Assembly (NCBI RefSeq): GCF_002286975.1
Contig: NZ_NSKB01000008.1
Location: 62,001 to 126,000 of the forward strand
Length of the DNA stretch: 64,000 bases
Source: Halomonas salipaludis
Lineage (GTDB): Bacteria; Pseudomonadota; Gammaproteobacteria; Pseudomonadales; Halomonadaceae
Direction of reading: 5' to 3'
In this document: in pieces, positions 62,098 through 64,000 of the stretch
How positions within the stretch are numbered: position 1 is the first letter of the stretch
Layout: each line of letters starts with the position of its first letter
Translations under genes and position numbers: made by a program
The notes under the pieces: model-generated
What the model saw: only the letters and a program-made list of their open reading frames with translations
Told to the model about the DNA's origin: nothing
Database searches by the model: none

Positions 62098-62201
62098 GGC
62101 GAAAAGCCCTCTGCTGGCGTGGATCGCGGGCCATGCCGCGGGTTGGCCAGTAGTGTGGCGCGTCGTCGCAGGGCTGCCAATTGACGACTTGGGGCACCGA
62201 C

Positions 62202-62217
62202 ATAACTTATGGGTTAT
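62202..62217 (-). promoter_or_regulatory. PcaQ-like LysR box upstream of pcaH
   Basis: On the minus strand ATAACC-CATA-AGTTAT. The PcaQ site known from Sinorhizobium is ATAACC-N4-GGTTAA, so the first half is exact and the second matches 4 of 6. It lies about 32 bases before a TTGGCA -35-like hexamer (62175-62180), the right distance for a LysR activator. It overlaps the stop codon of the PIN gene. Confidence 0.55.
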
Positions 62218-62701
62218 GGGTATCGATGCGATCTAATGAACTGAGGGCGAGCTGCCAAGGAAGGCGTCTGCCATTTTCCCGCATCCGTGCATAGGCAGTC
62301 TTTGCCTCCTCCCTGGTGATGATCTGATGGCAAACGAGCTGATTAACGATCCATAGGGTCCCCATCACTTCGACACCTTCCCTATCGGCAGCAGCCCGAA
62401 GTCTCTGGTCCCCCGTCAGAAGTGGGCACTGCTCTTGCCTGGCCAGCGCCAGAGCGAAACAGTCGTTTCTGCTCACTCCGGAACAGCGCTGTATGAGTGC
62501 CACCGCATAATGGAGCGTCGCCGAGGTAAGCTCCCCCTGCGACAGCCCCATATCCAGAAGGTGTCTATGCTGGGCTTCCAATTCTTCTGCAAACAGAATA
62601 TCGGGAACGGCGAACTCATAGGGAAGCCGAAATAGCTCGTCCATGAGCTTGCCTTCTTCAAGGTCAATCAGAATATTGGTATCGCTAATGAGCAACTGCA
62701 T
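62207..62701 (-). CDS. PIN-domain protein, probable toxin
   Basis: 164-residue PIN-fold nuclease. Acidic residues are in [15 protein letters not shown] (Asp7), [11 protein letters not shown] and LLTGDQRLR, in the order of PIN RNases. Its start overlaps the end of the ImmA/IrrE gene by 17 bases, so the two are translationally coupled, as in toxin-antitoxin pairs with the regulator first. Predicted to cleave RNA, which the partner would control. Target unknown. Confidence 0.8.
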   Translation of the reverse strand: MQLLISDTNILIDLEEGKLMDELFRLPYEFAVPDILFAEELEAQHRHLLDMGLSQGELTSATLHYAVALIQRCSGVSRNDCFALALARQEQCPLLTGDQRLRAAADREGVEVMGTLWIVNQLVCHQIITREEAKTAYARMRENGRRLPWQLALSSLDRIDTHNP

Positions 62702-63749
62702 CCAGCTGCTCCAGCTTCCGTTCCTGGTGGAACTGCATTAGGGGAATCCCCAGCAGCTCTGCGGCCTTGGATTCGCTAACAATCCCCTCACCGAGTGCTC
62801 GATACACCAGTTGCTGGAATGTCAGGGTGACTTCCGCAGGGTAAGCGTTCCCTGGCTCCACTTTGTGCCAGCGGTTTTTCGAGAACTTGATCATCATCCC
62901 ACGATGTTCAGCCGACGTGATGATACCGAGATCCTTGGCACGATAGAGACAAGCCTTCATGCTCAGCCCGTACTCCATCTTCATCAGGTAGAGCTCTTTC
63001 GGCTCAAGATGCTGGCGTGATGGGCCGAGCTGTTGACGCATCGATCCGGCCGGCAACAAAAAAGCGCCAGCAAAGCGGTTACAGGCTTGCTCTTCATCCA
63101 ATGTGGCAGCCAGTCGTCCCTGCAACAATAGGTGCCCAAGCTCATGAGCCAGTGTGAATCGCTGGCGGTCCCCAGGCCAATTGGACGATACGACGATGAC
63201 GGGCAATCCTGCTATCTGTGCTTGCAGGCCATCAAACTTGGACTGCTCATCGACGTCCGTCATGATCACGAGGATACCGCGGGCTTCGAGCTCATCGACC
63301 AAGTCTGGGATAGGATTCTGTCCCAGCTGCCAGCTCGACCGCAGGCCGTCGGCAACTGCGTCCACCTCGTCCAATGTCTCGACCCGCTCTGGCAAGTCGT
63401 CTGGCTTCTTGAAGTCGGCGAGCGGGAAGTTCGGCCAAAGGTTGGTTAGTTCGTGCCAACGCTCTGCCTGATCGAGCACATCCGCATGGATACGCTTGAG
63501 GATGCCTGCCGGCAACGTCGATCGCTTGCGATACTCCACCTCACCGAGTTCGACCTGTACAGGGCGGAAGAAGTATTCGCTACGTACGCCCAGTGACTTG
63601 GACAGCTTGATCAGTACGCCTGAGCTGGGCATGCACTGGTCATGCTCGTACTTCTTGATCATGTTGGCACTCACGCCAACCTGCTGCCCCAAGGCCTGCA
63701 TGGATAAGCCAGCGGCCGCGCGTGCACGCTTGATTCGCTCTCCAATCAT
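62685..63749 (-). CDS. HTH-XRE / ImmA/IrrE metallopeptidase, probable antitoxin
   Basis: 354-residue protein with an N-terminal XRE helix-turn-helix (about residues 1-60: RIKRARAAAGLSMQALGQQV then SANMIKKYEHDQ) and a COG2856 zinc-peptidase domain with HELGH at residues 202-206 (TLAHELGHLLLQ). COG2856 proteins fused to HTH are proposed antitoxins or phage-response proteases. It directly precedes and overlaps a PIN gene. A palindrome upstream (63768-63786) fits self-repression. Confidence 0.85.
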   Translation of the reverse strand: MIGERIKRARAAAGLSMQALGQQVGVSANMIKKYEHDQCMPSSGVLIKLSKSLGVRSEYFFRPVQVELGEVEYRKRSTLPAGILKRIHADVLDQAERWHELTNLWPNFPLADFKKPDDLPERVETLDEVDAVADGLRSSWQLGQNPIPDLVDELEARGILVIMTDVDEQSKFDGLQAQIAGLPVIVVSSNWPGDRQRFTLAHELGHLLLQGRLAATLDEEQACNRFAGAFLLPAGSMRQQLGPSRQHLEPKELYLMKMEYGLSMKACLYRAKDLGIITSAEHRGMMIKFSKNRWHKVEPGNAYPAEVTLTFQQLVYRALGEGIVSESKAAELLGIPLMQFHQERKLEQLDAVAH

Positions 63750-63767
63750 GCTGGCCTCTCAAGGTTT

Positions 63768-63786
63768 ATGAATCATATAAATTCAT
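63768..63786. promoter_or_regulatory. Palindromic operator of the toxin-antitoxin pair
   Basis: ATGAAT-N7-ATTCAT lies 19 bases upstream of the HTH gene, inside a longer GGTTTA...TAAACC dyad. It overlaps a TATGAT -10-like sequence on the minus strand, the usual layout for autoregulation. Bases 63787-63917 hold nothing else I can name. Confidence 0.5.
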
Positions 63787-63917
63787 GGTAGACGTAAACC
63801 ATACAGCCTAGCAAACCACCACTGAAAGAGCACATGGAATGTTCTAATTAGGAAGCATCCAACATCATCGCCAGCGTTGCCTGTCCCGTGGATATCGAGT
63901 GAGTCATTGCACAAGCG

Positions 63918-64000
63918 CTAATACGCAGCCGCCGCCTCGCGCAGTGCCTCGCAGAACGCCTCGAGCCCCAGCGAGGGCTGCAGGCTGGCGTTACGGCAGA
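63918..64000 (-). CDS. 3' end of a gene cut by the window, possibly LysR-type (pcaQ)
   Basis: The last 27 codons of a minus-strand gene that begins outside the window, ending CRNASLQPSLGLEAFCEALREAAAAY and TAG. A helical, alanine-rich end like this is common in LysR regulators. A pcaQ gene is expected near pcaHG, and a PcaQ-like box is present upstream of pcaH, but 27 residues are not enough to identify the family. Confidence 0.4.
   Translation of the reverse strand, partial: CRNASLQPSLGLEAFCEALREAAAAY

Noticed and set aside
1-64000. tRNA, rRNA, CRISPR arrays, insertion sequences or prophage genes
   Set aside because: I looked for clover-leaf ends, regularly spaced repeats, transposase-like proteins and phage structural genes and saw none. 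The VgrG gene is T6SS-type, with its own effector and immunity candidates, not phage.

Overview
The window looks like chromosome of a high-GC, aerobic, heterotrophic gammaproteobacterium of the Halomonas type. This is inferred from gene content and style: many TRAP transporters, a VanAB/PcaHG aromatic route and an orphan VgrG locus. No rRNA or other taxonomic marker is present. I saw no tRNA, rRNA, CRISPR array, insertion sequence or prophage. Almost the whole window is solute uptake and catabolism, with a regulator beside nearly every block.

Layout. (1) 62-6000, minus strand: a DctPQM TRAP transporter, then a fused CoA-transferase and a thiolase-like enzyme. (2) 6287-11735: a TctCBA tripartite transporter plus a class V aminotransferase, with a divergent LysR gene. 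(3) 11892-15226: a 52-residue orphan gene with its own promoter and terminator, and a TAXI-type TRAP transporter. (4) 15473-21991: a second TAXI-TRAP transporter with a TauE/SafE exporter and a sulfatase, and a divergent LysR gene. (5) 22043-39289: a hydroxycinnamate/vanillate region. It holds a tannase/feruloyl-esterase family enzyme, a porin, a serine esterase, LuxR and MarR regulators, feruloyl-CoA synthase, a thioesterase, a vanillin-type aldehyde dehydrogenase, a DctPQM transporter, a VanR-like GntR gene, vanAB and a second DctP-type binding protein. (6) 39383-43665: an orphan VgrG with a probable toxin and immunity gene. (7) 43933-47168: a LuxR gene, a frameshifted outer-membrane channel gene, a tiny membrane protein and an acetylpolyamine amidohydrolase-like enzyme. 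(8) 47181-60507: an unusual catabolic cluster with a DadA-like oxidase, a Rid protein, an ornithine cyclodeaminase-family enzyme, a TauD-like dioxygenase, a fused TRAP permease, two-subunit aconitase X, LysR, an IlvD/Edd dehydratase, a TAXI binding protein and an FAD oxidoreductase. (9) 60725-62097: pcaHG. (10) 62207-63749: an ImmA/IrrE-PIN toxin-antitoxin-like pair, then the 3' end of a probable LysR gene at the right edge.

How it works together. Region 5 plus pcaHG outlines ester hydrolysis, ferulate uptake, feruloyl-CoA, vanillin, vanillate, protocatechuate and ring cleavage. The hydratase/aldolase that makes vanillin is not in the window. Two copies of a TTGGATCCA palindrome lie in the vanA promoter region and match the known VanR operator. 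A PcaQ-like box lies upstream of pcaH.

The most novel-looking system is region 8. A 52-bp block (41 of 52 bases identical, no gaps, same orientation) is repeated at 55040-55091 and 60554-60605. Each copy lies upstream of a separate operon and carries the same LysR-type dyad TTTCGC-N5-GCGAAA. This ties the aconitase X/TRAP permease/dioxygenase operon to the FAD oxidoreductase/TAXI receptor/dehydratase operon as one regulon whose transporter is split between them. Its substrate is unknown; a hydroxylated proline-like or hydroxy-acid compound is only a hypothesis.
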